This document shows, piece after piece, positions 1 through 9,187 of a stretch of DNA of 64,000 bases. The DNA comes from Lacinutrix sp. WUR7 (GTDB taxonomy: Bacteria; Bacteroidota; Bacteroidia; Flavobacteriales; Flavobacteriaceae): assembly GCF_016864015.1 (NCBI RefSeq), contig NZ_CP045067.1, positions 2,986,001 through 3,050,000 on the forward strand, read 5' to 3'. Under the pieces are notes generated by a model. It was given only the letters and a program-made list of their open reading frames with translations. It had not been told where the DNA came from and searched no databases. The translations under genes and the position numbers were made by a program. How positions within the stretch are numbered: position 1 is the stretch's first letter; each line of letters starts with the position of its first letter.

Positions 1-357
1 ACTGTTTTAGGGGATAAAGCTTTTCAATATTCCGAATTTAGTTTAGGCTATTCTGATGAAGCTTTAGACTATATAGAAAAACGTGGTTATGATAGTGACC
101 AATTAATAGCACTTATTGAAGAATCTCTTTATGAGTTAAATTTAAAGGAAGGAGATAATCCCTTAGTGCCTTATGCTGCAATGTCTTCTGGCGGAAAAAT
201 GATTATTAATGCGATTCGCGTTCTAAACCACAAATGGTTAATTTGTAACTTTAATGATGGCGAATATTGGGGCGAATTATTTTTAAAATATACCATTGGC
301 GAAAACGGTGAAATTATTTTTGAAGTTGTAGATTCCCTTTTATATACAACTAATTAA
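1..357 (+). CDS. Uncharacterised protein, C-terminal part (start lies before the window)
   Basis: The frame is open from the first base to a TAA at 355-357, so this is the last 118 residues of a longer protein. The visible part looks soluble and acidic. It contains a conserved-looking stretch, KWLICNFNDGEYWGE, about 40 residues before the end, and no membrane segment or catalytic motif that I recognise. A GTG at 166 could start a 63-residue protein, but protein-like sequence continues in frame upstream of it, so a truncated gene is the better reading. Its last 8 bases overlap the 3' end of the convergent gene. Function unknown. Confidence 0.7.
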   Translation, partial: TVLGDKAFQYSEFSLGYSDEALDYIEKRGYDSDQLIALIEESLYELNLKEGDNPLVPYAAMSSGGKMIINAIRVLNHKWLICNFNDGEYWGELFLKYTIGENGEIIFEVVDSLLYTTN

Positions 358-2086
358 CTGTAAAAAAAGAATTTACTTTTACTAGATTACCGCTTTCTGT
401 ATAGCCTTGAATAGTTATTTCATAAGTTCCTAAATTATCTGAAGTGAAAAAATTATATGTGTTTTCTCCTTTGTTTAATGATGCATTTGGAAGCCATAAC
501 AATTGATTTCTATAATCTGGAATTCTTTCTAAAAGAGAAGTGTTTTGCTCATAATTAGGACTATAGTATAGTTTTTTATTTTCTAATTTTTCAATAGTTA
601 TTTGCTTTATATAATCTCCTTTAGGAGATATATCATTTAAAGAAAAATCATTATTTTTAGTCTTAAAAGAGATGATTCCATCGTAAACCTTAGAACCATA
701 CATATATTGCCCAATTACAACTGCAATCTTATCAATATCATTGGATCTGTAATTTACAATATCACTATTATTTGTAATTAAAAGCCCATCAACAAGAACT
801 AAAGGTTCTGTATTAAAAAAGGGAATTACAATTTCTGAATTTAGATAATCGTTTACAACAAATTTATAATCATCTCCATCAGGTTTTATAGATGCAGCAA
901 GTATAATTTCAACAAATGTTTCTTGAATTGTTTTAAACCTAGTATAATCTTCTAATTTGTATGTGTATGTAGTTGCAAGTGGATAGAAAAAGGGTTTGTT
1001 GTAATTTCTTGATATAATACTATCGGTTTTTATATTGTAATATGCGTTTTCTATTTGGTTATTAATACTTTGTCTTTTTACCCAATCTTTAATGTTTTCA
1101 TTTAAAAGTAGTTTTTTGAATTCTAAATGTTTTGGAAGAAATTCTTGCGTATTGATTTCTAAGATATAATCTTCTGCATTTGGTTCCTGTACCTGTACTA
1201 TTGCAATTGTATTACTGTATTTTTCGTTTAAAGTAAAAAAGAATAGTCCAGAATTATTAGTGCTTACATTTTTAAAAATAAAATTTTTTCCAGTTATGGA
1301 AAGTGATATGGATTTATTTTTTACAGAAGCATTATTGTTAGATGTTATTTTTCCAGTAAGAAGTTCTCCTCTTAGTTCTGGTAAATAGTATGTATTTGGT
1401 TTATAGGTAGTTGTGACTTCTTTGTTTTTAATGTTATTTATAATATTAACAGAGTCTATTTTTCTTACAGAAATAGAAGAGGATTTTAAATTTGAATATT
1501 TGTTTGTAACAGTAATTATTACTTTTTCTCTTGAAGTGTAGCTGGTTTTATTAGATTTGAAACCAAGGTATGTATCAGTTATAACATTCTTGTTTAGAGT
1601 TTTTGTTTTTATTATTTCTACTTTCTTTTCACTAATATTTGTTGCATTATTAGTTGTTTCTGTATTGTACGGATTTATAACAAATATGTCTTGCTCAGAA
1701 AAACTATTTTCAATATTATTTTTACTCCAATTTGTATAAGAAATAAGTTTATAATGTCCTGTCTTTACAGTTGAAGGAATAAAGAATTCACCGGAGCTTA
1801 TACTGTTTTTTACATGTAATTTATGATTAAAAACCACGTGGTTATCACTAGATAATAATACCACATAATTTAGCAGGCTGATATCACTTAAACTAGAGTT
1901 TTCTGGGATGATATGATAGGATTTATAATATAAAAACTCTCCCACTAATAGTGTGTTAGAATTGACTAGTAATTGAACAGATTCTTCTGGGATTTGTGTT
2001 TTTAATAAGTCAAATTCTTGCGTGTTTATTTGCGAAAACAAAGAATTCACACAAATAATTAATAATATTGTTATTTTTTTCTTCAT
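350..2086 (-). CDS. Secreted MG2/plug-domain-like protein of a TonB receptor operon
   Basis: A 578-residue protein with an N-terminal signal peptide (MKKK, hydrophobic core, cleavage near LFSQ). The N-terminal half is rich in beta strand and resembles macroglobulin-like (MG2) repeats. Around residues 240-300 there is a carboxypeptidase-regulatory-like beta sandwich. Near residues 425-480 comes a stretch like the TonB-receptor plug (VLVDGLLI, then DIDKIAVVIG, YGSKVYDGIISFKTK). The extreme C-terminus (GTYEITIQGYTESG) looks like another sandwich strand pair. No outer-membrane barrel follows the plug-like part. The frame could open at an ATG at 2101, but the ATG at 2086 sits directly before the signal peptide and leaves 2 bp after the stop of the upstream DUF4249 gene, so I chose it. 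Last gene of the operon running from 6831. Function inferred only from context: an accessory of the adjacent receptor. Confidence 0.75.
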   Translation of the reverse strand: MKKKITILLIICVNSLFSQINTQEFDLLKTQIPEESVQLLVNSNTLLVGEFLYYKSYHIIPENSSLSDISLLNYVVLLSSDNHVVFNHKLHVKNSISSGEFFIPSTVKTGHYKLISYTNWSKNNIENSFSEQDIFVINPYNTETTNNATNISEKKVEIIKTKTLNKNVITDTYLGFKSNKTSYTSREKVIITVTNKYSNLKSSSISVRKIDSVNIINNIKNKEVTTTYKPNTYYLPELRGELLTGKITSNNNASVKNKSISLSITGKNFIFKNVSTNNSGLFFFTLNEKYSNTIAIVQVQEPNAEDYILEINTQEFLPKHLEFKKLLLNENIKDWVKRQSINNQIENAYYNIKTDSIISRNYNKPFFYPLATTYTYKLEDYTRFKTIQETFVEIILAASIKPDGDDYKFVVNDYLNSEIVIPFFNTEPLVLVDGLLITNNSDIVNYRSNDIDKIAVVIGQYMYGSKVYDGIISFKTKNNDFSLNDISPKGDYIKQITIEKLENKKLYYSPNYEQNTSLLERIPDYRNQLLWLPNASLNKGENTYNFFTSDNLGTYEITIQGYTESGNLVKVNSFFTVN

Positions 2087-2088
2087 AA

Positions 2089-3351
2089 TTAATCTTCCCA
2101 AAAATCTGGTTGTATATTAGACCCAACTGATGTGCAATCTCCACATTCTGGATTTGTAAGTATCCAATAATCATTTATGTTATTAGGTAATTCAGAACTA
2201 GATAAATTATAAGTGATACTGTAGTTAAAATTTATATCTGCATTTAAGGTTAAAAGTCTATATATTTCTGCTCTTTGATTAGGTGTGCGGTCACTGAGAG
2301 TGTTATCTGAACCATCTAAGGCTATTTTTTCACATTTATATAAATAGTCGGGTCTAAGTATTGCAAAATCATTATGACTAAAATATATTCTTTTTGTTGC
2401 AATTGATTCTACCGAAAAGTAACCGATAACTTTTGAGTTAGGGTTAGTTGTAGATTCTATATTACCAGTAACATATCCAGGTTGGTTTTGTGATAAGACA
2501 CTTCCAATATTTCCTAATTCATTTACTACTTTATAAAAAGTATAGGCCTCGATTGATTGTGAATACTGTTTTACAAGAATACTATAGCGGTCTCTAAGAA
2601 CACCATTGTTTTTGTTAATAAAATGAACAGGAAGCTTTGAAACAGTATTAAAAATAAGATCATTAGTAGAGGCTTGTAAAATTCCAGTAGAATTGTTAAA
2701 GCCATAACAAACACGCTCTTCTTGAGTTCTATTAGGAAAAGAAAAACTAAAATCAACTAAAGTGTTACCACCAAAAGGAACTGCACTATAATTAAATATA
2801 TAGGCCTCTTCGTTTACATAGTTAGGTGCTATAATTTGATATGTTTCTTCATATTCATATCTAAAATATCTAGTGTCGCTATTTTGATTTTCACTATCTA
2901 AAAATATTTGAATACCTTCCTCACCATCATCATTAGTTAGAAGTTCTGAATAGAGATTAGTTATTTCAGATTCTGCTGTCAAAATACTTGGTTTAGATTT
3001 ATACTCATTTCCATCTTGGGTACTAATATATAGTGAGTATTCTAAGTTATTAATTGCTTGAAAAGGTATGTTTGAAATATATTGCCCTTCAGTATTTTGA
3101 GAAAATGAGTATATATTATTATTACTATCTTCTACCCAAACTGTGGCATTTTCTTCAGTTACTGGTTCGCTTTCTTCAAGAATGAATGTTCTAGATAATT
3201 TTACAACTTGATGTTTTAATTCGTTAGTAATAGTGCTTTCTACAACTAGAATATCTTCAAAAGTTAAGGTTTCTACTTCATAGGGTTCTCTACATGCAAA
3301 AACAATTAGAAGTATTGCTAACCCGAAAAGACTATATGTTTTTGTTTTCAT
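2089..3351 (-). CDS. DUF4249 family lipoprotein
   Basis: A 420-residue protein with a lipoprotein signal ending LLIVFAC, which puts the lipidated Cys at position 20, so it should sit in the outer membrane or on the cell surface. The sequence after it (FEDILVVESTITNE, then a beta-rich domain and a Cys-containing tail, NPECGDCTS) fits DUF4249, a Bacteroidota-specific family nearly always encoded next to an STN-domain TonB receptor. It lies 2 bp downstream of such a receptor and 2 bp upstream of the plug-like protein, so the three are almost certainly co-translated. Family members are thought to work with the receptor in the manner of a surface lipoprotein partner; the substrate is unknown. Family assignment is firm; the role is inferred. 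Confidence 0.88.
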   Translation of the reverse strand: MKTKTYSLFGLAILLIVFACREPYEVETLTFEDILVVESTITNELKHQVVKLSRTFILEESEPVTEENATVWVEDSNNNIYSFSQNTEGQYISNIPFQAINNLEYSLYISTQDGNEYKSKPSILTAESEITNLYSELLTNDDGEEGIQIFLDSENQNSDTRYFRYEYEETYQIIAPNYVNEEAYIFNYSAVPFGGNTLVDFSFSFPNRTQEERVCYGFNNSTGILQASTNDLIFNTVSKLPVHFINKNNGVLRDRYSILVKQYSQSIEAYTFYKVVNELGNIGSVLSQNQPGYVTGNIESTTNPNSKVIGYFSVESIATKRIYFSHNDFAILRPDYLYKCEKIALDGSDNTLSDRTPNQRAEIYRLLTLNADINFNYSITYNLSSSELPNNINDYWILTNPECGDCTSVGSNIQPDFWED

Positions 3352-3353
3352 AA

Positions 3354-6089
3354 TTAAAACTTAAAGTTATATGTTATTGTAGGAATTGGTACTGCAAAAA
3401 CAGACGTTTTATAGGCTTGAATTTTACCGTTTTCATTAACAAAAAACACAGAATATGGATTGTTTCTACCTAATACATTATACACAGAAATATTCCAGAA
3501 ACTGTGTGCTAATTTTTTAATTTTATGGTTTCCCTCTATATTTAACCCCAAATCTAATCTGTAATAATCAGGTATTCTAAATTTGTTTCTATCACTATAT
3601 ACTACTTGTTCCTCTCCAGCAAAAGTGTATTTGGCAATAGGAAAAGTTACTGGTCTTCCGGTTTGATAGGTAACGTTTGCTGAAAAACTAAAACGATGTG
3701 TTAATTTATAATTTGCTATAAGTGAAAAATCATGCGGTTTATCAAAGTTGGCAGAAAAGTATTTACCATTATTTACACGTTCTTGATCTATTGGACTATC
3801 CAATTTTATTAAAGATCTAGAATAACTATAAGATAACCATCCATTAAGTTTTCCTTTTTTCTTTTTTATTAAAAGTTCTACACCATAAGCTTTGCCTTCT
3901 CCTTGTAATAATTCTTGTTCAATATTTTCATTTAGACTTAAGTTTGCTCCAATTTTATAGTCTAATATGTCATTCATTTTTTTATAATAACCCTCTAAGC
4001 TTATCTCTAAGTCACTATCTATTATGTTTTTATATAATCCTATTGCAAATTGATTTGCACGTTGTGGACTTATGTTTAAATCGGAAAGTTTCCAAGTATC
4101 TGTTGGTGATTCTGTAGTATTATTGGATAATAGATGTATGTACTGTATAGTATTATTATAACTTCCTTTTATAGAAAGGCTAGGAGATAGGAAGTACCTT
4201 AAAGATATTCTAAATTCTGGTCCACCATAAGTTTCTATAAACTTATTTTTACCATAATCTCTAGTTTCTACAATAGTTGATTCATCTCTTGGACCACCAC
4301 TTGTATATACGTTTTGAGTAGATGCACCTAATGCTGCATAAAAGGAATAACGTATTCCTAAATCTACTAAAAGCTTGTCATTAACTTCAAACTTATCTGA
4401 AATATATAAAGCAGATTCTAATGCTCTTTCTTTGTCTATAGTTAATGCTATTACATCTGATTTTTCACCATTTGGGTTTATTTCTCCTGGATTTATATTA
4501 TAAAGTTTTGTGCTTAAACCATAATCAAACTTATGTTTTTTACTGTGTAAATATTTCATATTTAACTTAAACTGAGACTCATTGATTTTGTAACCATAAT
4601 CAAAGTTTAAGTTAGAATCTCCTTCAAAACCAATATCAAATTTATACTGACTATTTACTAGTATAACTTCACTTTTATGTTTGTCATTATATGTATGATT
4701 CCACTTTATAGATGCTGCAAGGTTACTGTATTTGAATAAGGAATCTGAAGTAATACTAAATTTGTCTTTACTATAGTATACAGAAGTTTGAATATCATTA
4801 TTCTTATTAATTTTATGTTTATACTTTACAATAAAATCATAAAAAGAAGCTTCGCTATTTTTTAAATCGTCTTCGTCTATGGCTTTTAAAATCCAATCAG
4901 AATAAGTAGAACGAAACCCAGTGACTAAAGAAGATTTTTCTTTTACTATTGGAACTTCTAATGCTAAGTTTGCAGTTACTGGGCCAATAGAACCTTCACC
5001 CGAAAATTTTTGAATATTTCCGTCTTTTGTTTTAATATCAAAAACAGAAGACAATCTACCTCCAAATTCTGCGGGGATACTTCCTTTGAAAATATTGACA
5101 CTGCCCGTTGTAAAAGGGTTTAAAGCAGTAAAGAAACCTAAAAAGTGCGATGGACTATATATTACAGCATCGTCTAATAAAATTAAATTTTGATCTGTAC
5201 GACCACCTCTAACATTAAACCCTGAGGATCCTTCGCCTGCAGATTTAATACCTGGTAATGTTGTTGCTATTTTTAAAACATCACGTTCGCCTAATACAAC
5301 AGGAATTGTTTTTAATCCAACAACATCAATTGTTGTAACCCCTACAACAGCTTCTTTAATATTTGCATCTTTTTTAGCATCAATAATTACTTCATCTAAA
5401 GTTTCTGCTACTTCTGGAATATTTAAGTTTAAACTACCATTGTTATAGACCATAATATCATTTAAAGTTCCTTCAAAACCAAATAACTTTGTTTCTATTG
5501 TATTAAATCCTGCGGGAATTTCTACAGTGTAAAATCCTTTACTATTAGTTGTTGTATTAATATTTTTATCTTTAATACTTATTACTAAATTCTGTATAGG
5601 CTCATTGTTGTTTTCATTTTTTGCAATTCCAGAAATTATATAAAAAGCTTTATTGTTCTTTGTTTGCTTTCCAATAATGACTATTTTTTTATTAGCGTCT
5701 TCATTTTTATTATAAAACTGGATGGTATTATTTGAATTTAATTTTACACTGTCTTGTTTGAAAATGTTATTAACTATGCTATTATTAATTACAGTATTAT
5801 TTGTAAGAATCACGCTGTTATTTTGAATAAAAAAATTGAGTGTTGTTTCTTTCAATAAATCAGTTAGAATGAAATTTACTGTGGCATCTTTATAATTTTT
5901 ATTTAAAGTTGCATTAGAAAACCAATCTTCTTGAAAATAGAACTTAAAGCTAGTTTTGGTTTCTATTTTTTTAATAGCTTCTCTGAGTGTATTGTTTTCT
6001 AATTGGATTGAAATTTTATTATTAGTTTGTCCAAATACTGTTTGTATAAACAAAAACAAAAAACATATTATGTAAATTTTTTTTAACAT
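3354..6089 (-). CDS. TonB-dependent receptor with N-terminal STN domain
   Basis: A 911-residue outer-membrane transporter. In order: signal peptide (residues 1-21, ending VFGQ), an STN (secretin/TonB short N-terminal) domain at about 25-95 with the typical LREAIKKIETKTSFKFYF start, a carboxypeptidase-regulatory-like domain at about 150-225, a plug at about 245-350 (NVRGGRTDQNLILLDDAVIY), and a 22-strand-type barrel to the C-terminus, which ends in a phenylalanine (ITYNFKF). The STN domain usually contacts an anti-sigma factor in FecA-like systems, but no FecR or ECF sigma gene is in this neighbourhood. In Bacteroidota this architecture is regularly paired with DUF4249. It sits 2 bp upstream of the DUF4249 gene and 22 bp downstream of a small secreted-protein gene. 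The substrate cannot be read from the sequence. Confidence 0.93.
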   Translation of the reverse strand: MLKKIYIICFLFLFIQTVFGQTNNKISIQLENNTLREAIKKIETKTSFKFYFQEDWFSNATLNKNYKDATVNFILTDLLKETTLNFFIQNNSVILTNNTVINNSIVNNIFKQDSVKLNSNNTIQFYNKNEDANKKIVIIGKQTKNNKAFYIISGIAKNENNNEPIQNLVISIKDKNINTTTNSKGFYTVEIPAGFNTIETKLFGFEGTLNDIMVYNNGSLNLNIPEVAETLDEVIIDAKKDANIKEAVVGVTTIDVVGLKTIPVVLGERDVLKIATTLPGIKSAGEGSSGFNVRGGRTDQNLILLDDAVIYSPSHFLGFFTALNPFTTGSVNIFKGSIPAEFGGRLSSVFDIKTKDGNIQKFSGEGSIGPVTANLALEVPIVKEKSSLVTGFRSTYSDWILKAIDEDDLKNSEASFYDFIVKYKHKINKNNDIQTSVYYSKDKFSITSDSLFKYSNLAASIKWNHTYNDKHKSEVILVNSQYKFDIGFEGDSNLNFDYGYKINESQFKLNMKYLHSKKHKFDYGLSTKLYNINPGEINPNGEKSDVIALTIDKERALESALYISDKFEVNDKLLVDLGIRYSFYAALGASTQNVYTSGGPRDESTIVETRDYGKNKFIETYGGPEFRISLRYFLSPSLSIKGSYNNTIQYIHLLSNNTTESPTDTWKLSDLNISPQRANQFAIGLYKNIIDSDLEISLEGYYKKMNDILDYKIGANLSLNENIEQELLQGEGKAYGVELLIKKKKGKLNGWLSYSYSRSLIKLDSPIDQERVNNGKYFSANFDKPHDFSLIANYKLTHRFSFSANVTYQTGRPVTFPIAKYTFAGEEQVVYSDRNKFRIPDYYRLDLGLNIEGNHKIKKLAHSFWNISVYNVLGRNNPYSVFFVNENGKIQAYKTSVFAVPIPTITYNFKF

Positions 6090-6111
6090 ATTCTAAATTT
6101 GGTATACATTC

Positions 6112-6831
6112 TTAAAGTTGATTGTCAATTTGATTAATTAATAATTTATAAAATTGGTTTGGATTTCTTTTTAAGAGAACCGTATTTTTTTTATAATATT
6201 CATTAATTAGCGTTTCCATTTCTGGAAAAATTTTGCGTAAACTTTTCCTGGATTTTATTTCATAAAAATCTGTATTATATTGTAGGAGATAAATAGCATA
6301 CTTATTAAATATAAAATAGGTTTTATTTCCTCTTATTTTTTCCTTTTTATCTTTTGAATGTTTACTATAGAGATTTATAAGGTTTCCTTTATAAACAGGT
6401 TCTAGAAATCCGTTAAAACCAATTTTCTTTAATTTATCATTATTATAAAAGTTGAAAAATTCATGATTAGCAATAGTAAAACGACTAATGTTTTCGGAAA
6501 TTAATTTAATATTCAGGAAGTTTTTTTCTGTATTAGGATTTAAGATTAATTGATCTTCAAGTAGATCATATTTTAGAGATAAATTAAAATAAGGTTGCCC
6601 TTCACTAACTACTAATCCATTATAATATTGAAAACTTTGAAAATAACGATGCTCCTCTTTATTAGATTTAAAATAGTCAATAAATAATTTTCCATTAAGT
6701 AAATTTAAACTCTCAATACCAATTATAGAATCATAAACTGTATAATGTTTTTCTTTAGAAAACTCATTTTGAGATAGTAGAGAACTACTATATAAAAATA
6801 AAAGAAAAGTGTAGGTAAATTTTATTATCAA
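6112..6831 (-). CDS. Uncharacterised secreted protein, first gene of receptor operon
   Basis: A 239-residue protein with a clear N-terminal signal (hydrophobic residues 5-17, cleavage near LLSQ). The mature part is lysine-, asparagine- and tyrosine-rich, predicted mostly beta with a C-terminal helical stretch (ETLINEYYKKNT). I see no lipobox, metal-binding motif or catalytic signature and do not recognise a family. It begins the minus-strand cluster of receptor, DUF4249 lipoprotein and plug-like protein, with 22 bp to the receptor start, so co-expression is likely. No TAnnTTTG element was found directly upstream (6832-6930). Confidence 0.72.
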   Translation of the reverse strand: MIIKFTYTFLLFLYSSSLLSQNEFSKEKHYTVYDSIIGIESLNLLNGKLFIDYFKSNKEEHRYFQSFQYYNGLVVSEGQPYFNLSLKYDLLEDQLILNPNTEKNFLNIKLISENISRFTIANHEFFNFYNNDKLKKIGFNGFLEPVYKGNLINLYSKHSKDKKEKIRGNKTYFIFNKYAIYLLQYNTDFYEIKSRKSLRKIFPEMETLINEYYKKNTVLLKRNPNQFYKLLINQIDNQL

Positions 6832-6930
6832 AATGTGATTTTAAGTGATTTCAAGGTACAAAAAAATGTAGGGAAACTATTATTTTTTATAAAGATGTTC
6901 CTTGTATATATTAAATGTTACCCAAAAGTT

Positions 6931-7587
6931 TTATAACAACTTGTTTAACCACTCTTTTAGCGCATAAAAATTTTGAGGAGCAACACCATGACCAACAGGA
7001 AATTCACTGTATTGGTGTTTGATGTTTAAAGATTTTAAAAACACTGGTGCTTTTCTAGCCCAATCTACAGGAATAACTTGATCTACACTACCATGAGAAC
7101 AGTAAAAATTAAGATTACTATAATCTTTAGTTTCTACATCTTCAGGTAAAATAGCCGGATTTATATAACCACTTAAAGCAATGATGTTTTTTACTTTTTT
7201 AGGATAGGTTAATGCTACACCATAACTTAAAATGGTTCCTTGACTAAATCCTAAAAGGGATACATTATCTTTATTTACGGGATAAGCGGCGGTTGCTTCA
7301 TCTATAAATTTGGCAATAAGATCTCTCGATTGTTTTGCTTCTTCGTCATCACTCCATTTTGCACCAGTAGCATCAAAATCAATAGTGTACCAAGCGTTTC
7401 CATAAGGTTGCATGGCTTGAGGCGCTCTAACAGAAATGATAAATAATTCTTCTGGTAATTCGGCAGCAAAAGAAAATAAGTCGTTTTCATCACTTCCATA
7501 TCCATGAAGTAGAATAAGTAAAGGAGCATTTTCTTTTAAAGAAGATTCGCGAACGATATGATGCAGGGAAAGGTTTTGTGTAGTCAT
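6931..7587 (-). CDS. Alpha/beta hydrolase, phospholipase/carboxylesterase (Abhydrolase_2) family
   Basis: A 218-residue cytoplasmic serine hydrolase of the usual length for the family. The oxyanion region LILLHGYGSDEND is at 24-36, the nucleophile elbow GFSQG holds Ser115, and the likely acid and base are Asp169 (GSVDQVIP) and His200 (VGHGV). Homologues are carboxylesterases or acyl-protein thioesterase-like enzymes acting on short acyl esters; the true substrate here is unknown. It is the last gene of a tightly packed minus-strand operon, starting 2 bp after the stop of the DUF4870-like gene. The neighbours (BatA-like protein, dihydroorotase homologue) do not point to a shared pathway. Confidence 0.9.
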   Translation of the reverse strand: MTTQNLSLHHIVRESSLKENAPLLILLHGYGSDENDLFSFAAELPEELFIISVRAPQAMQPYGNAWYTIDFDATGAKWSDDEEAKQSRDLIAKFIDEATAAYPVNKDNVSLLGFSQGTILSYGVALTYPKKVKNIIALSGYINPAILPEDVETKDYSNLNFYCSHGSVDQVIPVDWARKAPVFLKSLNIKHQYSEFPVGHGVAPQNFYALKEWLNKLL

Positions 7588-7589
7588 TA

Positions 7590-7934
7590 TTAATTAGAAT
7601 CAGATTTACCAATATTTGAGAATAATTTTTGAAAGAAAGCACCAACCAAAGGTACTTGTTGCATTTTACCAGAAATAGCAGAAGAAATACCGTAAATAAA
7701 TAATACAGCAAAAAACACCCAAAAACTAGAGGTGATTGGCCAGCTATCAAAAGAATTAATTACTCTTCCTAATAATAAAAACATAATCCATAAACCAAGT
7801 CCTTGTCTAATATGAAAAGAAGAGAAATCGTTTTTCTTATCGTTATTTAAAAAGTAAGCTATTATTGGTCCAAATATAGTAATGTACGCTACAATGGCTA
7901 ATTTTTTTCCTTCTTCTACAGTTTGTTCTGTCAT
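7590..7934 (-). CDS. DUF4870/Tic20-like small membrane protein
   Basis: A 114-residue integral membrane protein with three or four hydrophobic segments (about 12-28, 45-60, 68-86) and a conserved-looking FHIRQGLGLWI motif after the first one, as in the DUF4870 / Tic20-like 'import component' families. Length and motif agree with that group. No biochemical role is established for the bacterial members. Its ATG overlaps the stop of the dihydroorotase homologue by one base (TAATG), and the esterase gene follows after 2 bp, so it is co-translated with both. Confidence 0.78.
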   Translation of the reverse strand: MTEQTVEEGKKLAIVAYITIFGPIIAYFLNNDKKNDFSSFHIRQGLGLWIMFLLLGRVINSFDSWPITSSFWVFFAVLFIYGISSAISGKMQQVPLVGAFFQKLFSNIGKSDSN

Positions 7935-9187
7935 TATTTAAGAATCATTTTATTGTTTGCAATTATACCATAAACACTTCCTTTTAATGGCGTGTTTAAA
8001 AATATACTGTTTTTAGATTTTGAATGTATGTTGGATGTATCGAAAGTAAATTTACCATTGGGATTAAATAAACTTGCGTTTATTTTATTCCCTTCCGAAA
8101 TTGTTGTGCTTTCTTGTCCGAAGCGTTCTTTTCCTTTCGTTAAAATACTTACCGTTTTCTTTACAGAGAATAGTGTGTTTAATGCACTGAAAGCACTCTC
8201 TAAGCCAATAGTTCCGTAGTCGGCATAATCGAACTCAATATTTTTAAGTTCAATGTTTAACGGATTATGATCACTGGTAACCAAATCTATCGTACCGTCT
8301 TTTACACCTTCTATTAAAGCATCTACATCTTTCTGAATTCGTAAAGGAGGTTGCACTTTAAAGTTTGTATCAAAAGTAGTTAGTACATCGTCTGTAAAAA
8401 ATAAGTTATGAATAGCAACACTGCAACTTACGTCTAATTTTTTCTTTTTCGCTTCACGAATAAGTTCAACCGATTCTGCTGTAGAAATCGTTGGAATATG
8501 TAATTTTCCGTTGGTATATTCTAGTAAAAATAAATCTCTAGCAACTTGAAGTGCTTCGGCAAGATTCGGATTTCCTTTTAAGCCTAAAGTCGTACTTGTA
8601 ATATTTTCATTTACTACGCCATTTCTGCTAATCGAATTATCTTGCGGATAGGAGTATACCAAACCATTAAAATTGCTAGCATATTGCAATGCAATTTTAA
8701 GCATGTTGGCATTTTCGATTGGTTTTTTAAAATCTTGAAAAGCGCAGGCTCCAGCGTTTTTCATATCGTACATTTCTGCAAGATGCTCTCCTTTGCTGTC
8801 TTTGGTTAAAGCGCCAATTGGTAATAATGTTACTGCGTGATTTTTGGCTTTACTTTTTACAAAAGCAATGTTAGAACTAGAGTCTAAAACGGGTTCTGTA
8901 TTTGCGTTCATAGCAACCGTTGTAAAACCAGAAAGTGCTGCCGTTTGTAAACCATGAATTATGGTTTCTCTATCTTCAAAACCTGGTTCGCCATAACAAA
9001 CACTACTATCAAACCAACCTTGCGATATATGCAGGTTTTCCAGATTAATTTCTTTATAATTATTGGTGTTTTTAATGTTCTCAGCAATTTTGCTAATCAC
9101 ACTTTTTTCTATTAAAATATCTTGAACCGTATTATGAAACTCACTTTTAGAGTCTATAATTGTAGCAGATTTTATGAGTATGTTCAT
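7934..9187 (-). CDS. Dihydroorotase homologue with a degenerate metal site
   Basis: A 417-residue protein of the dihydroorotase/amidohydrolase superfamily, with normal length and recognisable family landmarks (EPGFEDRETI at 67-76, AALSGFTTVAMNANTEP at 83-99, TSDHNP near 300). The active-site signature normally reads DxHVHFREPG, but here it is D60-S-S-V-C-Y-G-E-P-G: both metal-binding histidines and the substrate-binding arginine are gone. A later strand, usually H-I-x-H-x-S-T, reads HIPTIST, so another ligand is missing. The protein is therefore probably not a working dihydroorotase, more like the inactive PyrC' subunits that pair with aspartate transcarbamoylase. As I recall, flavobacterial homologues are annotated dihydroorotase and share this change. 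It is coupled to its neighbours by an ATGA overlap upstream and a one-base overlap downstream. Confidence 0.85.
   Translation of the reverse strand: MNILIKSATIIDSKSEFHNTVQDILIEKSVISKIAENIKNTNNYKEINLENLHISQGWFDSSVCYGEPGFEDRETIIHGLQTAALSGFTTVAMNANTEPVLDSSSNIAFVKSKAKNHAVTLLPIGALTKDSKGEHLAEMYDMKNAGACAFQDFKKPIENANMLKIALQYASNFNGLVYSYPQDNSISRNGVVNENITSTTLGLKGNPNLAEALQVARDLFLLEYTNGKLHIPTISTAESVELIREAKKKKLDVSCSVAIHNLFFTDDVLTTFDTNFKVQPPLRIQKDVDALIEGVKDGTIDLVTSDHNPLNIELKNIEFDYADYGTIGLESAFSALNTLFSVKKTVSILTKGKERFGQESTTISEGNKINASLFNPNGKFTFDTSNIHSKSKNSIFLNTPLKGSVYGIIANNKMILK

Noticed and set aside
7490-7750. Minus-strand frame spanning the esterase and DUF4870-like genes
   Set aside because: Overlaps two genes with strong family support in another frame.
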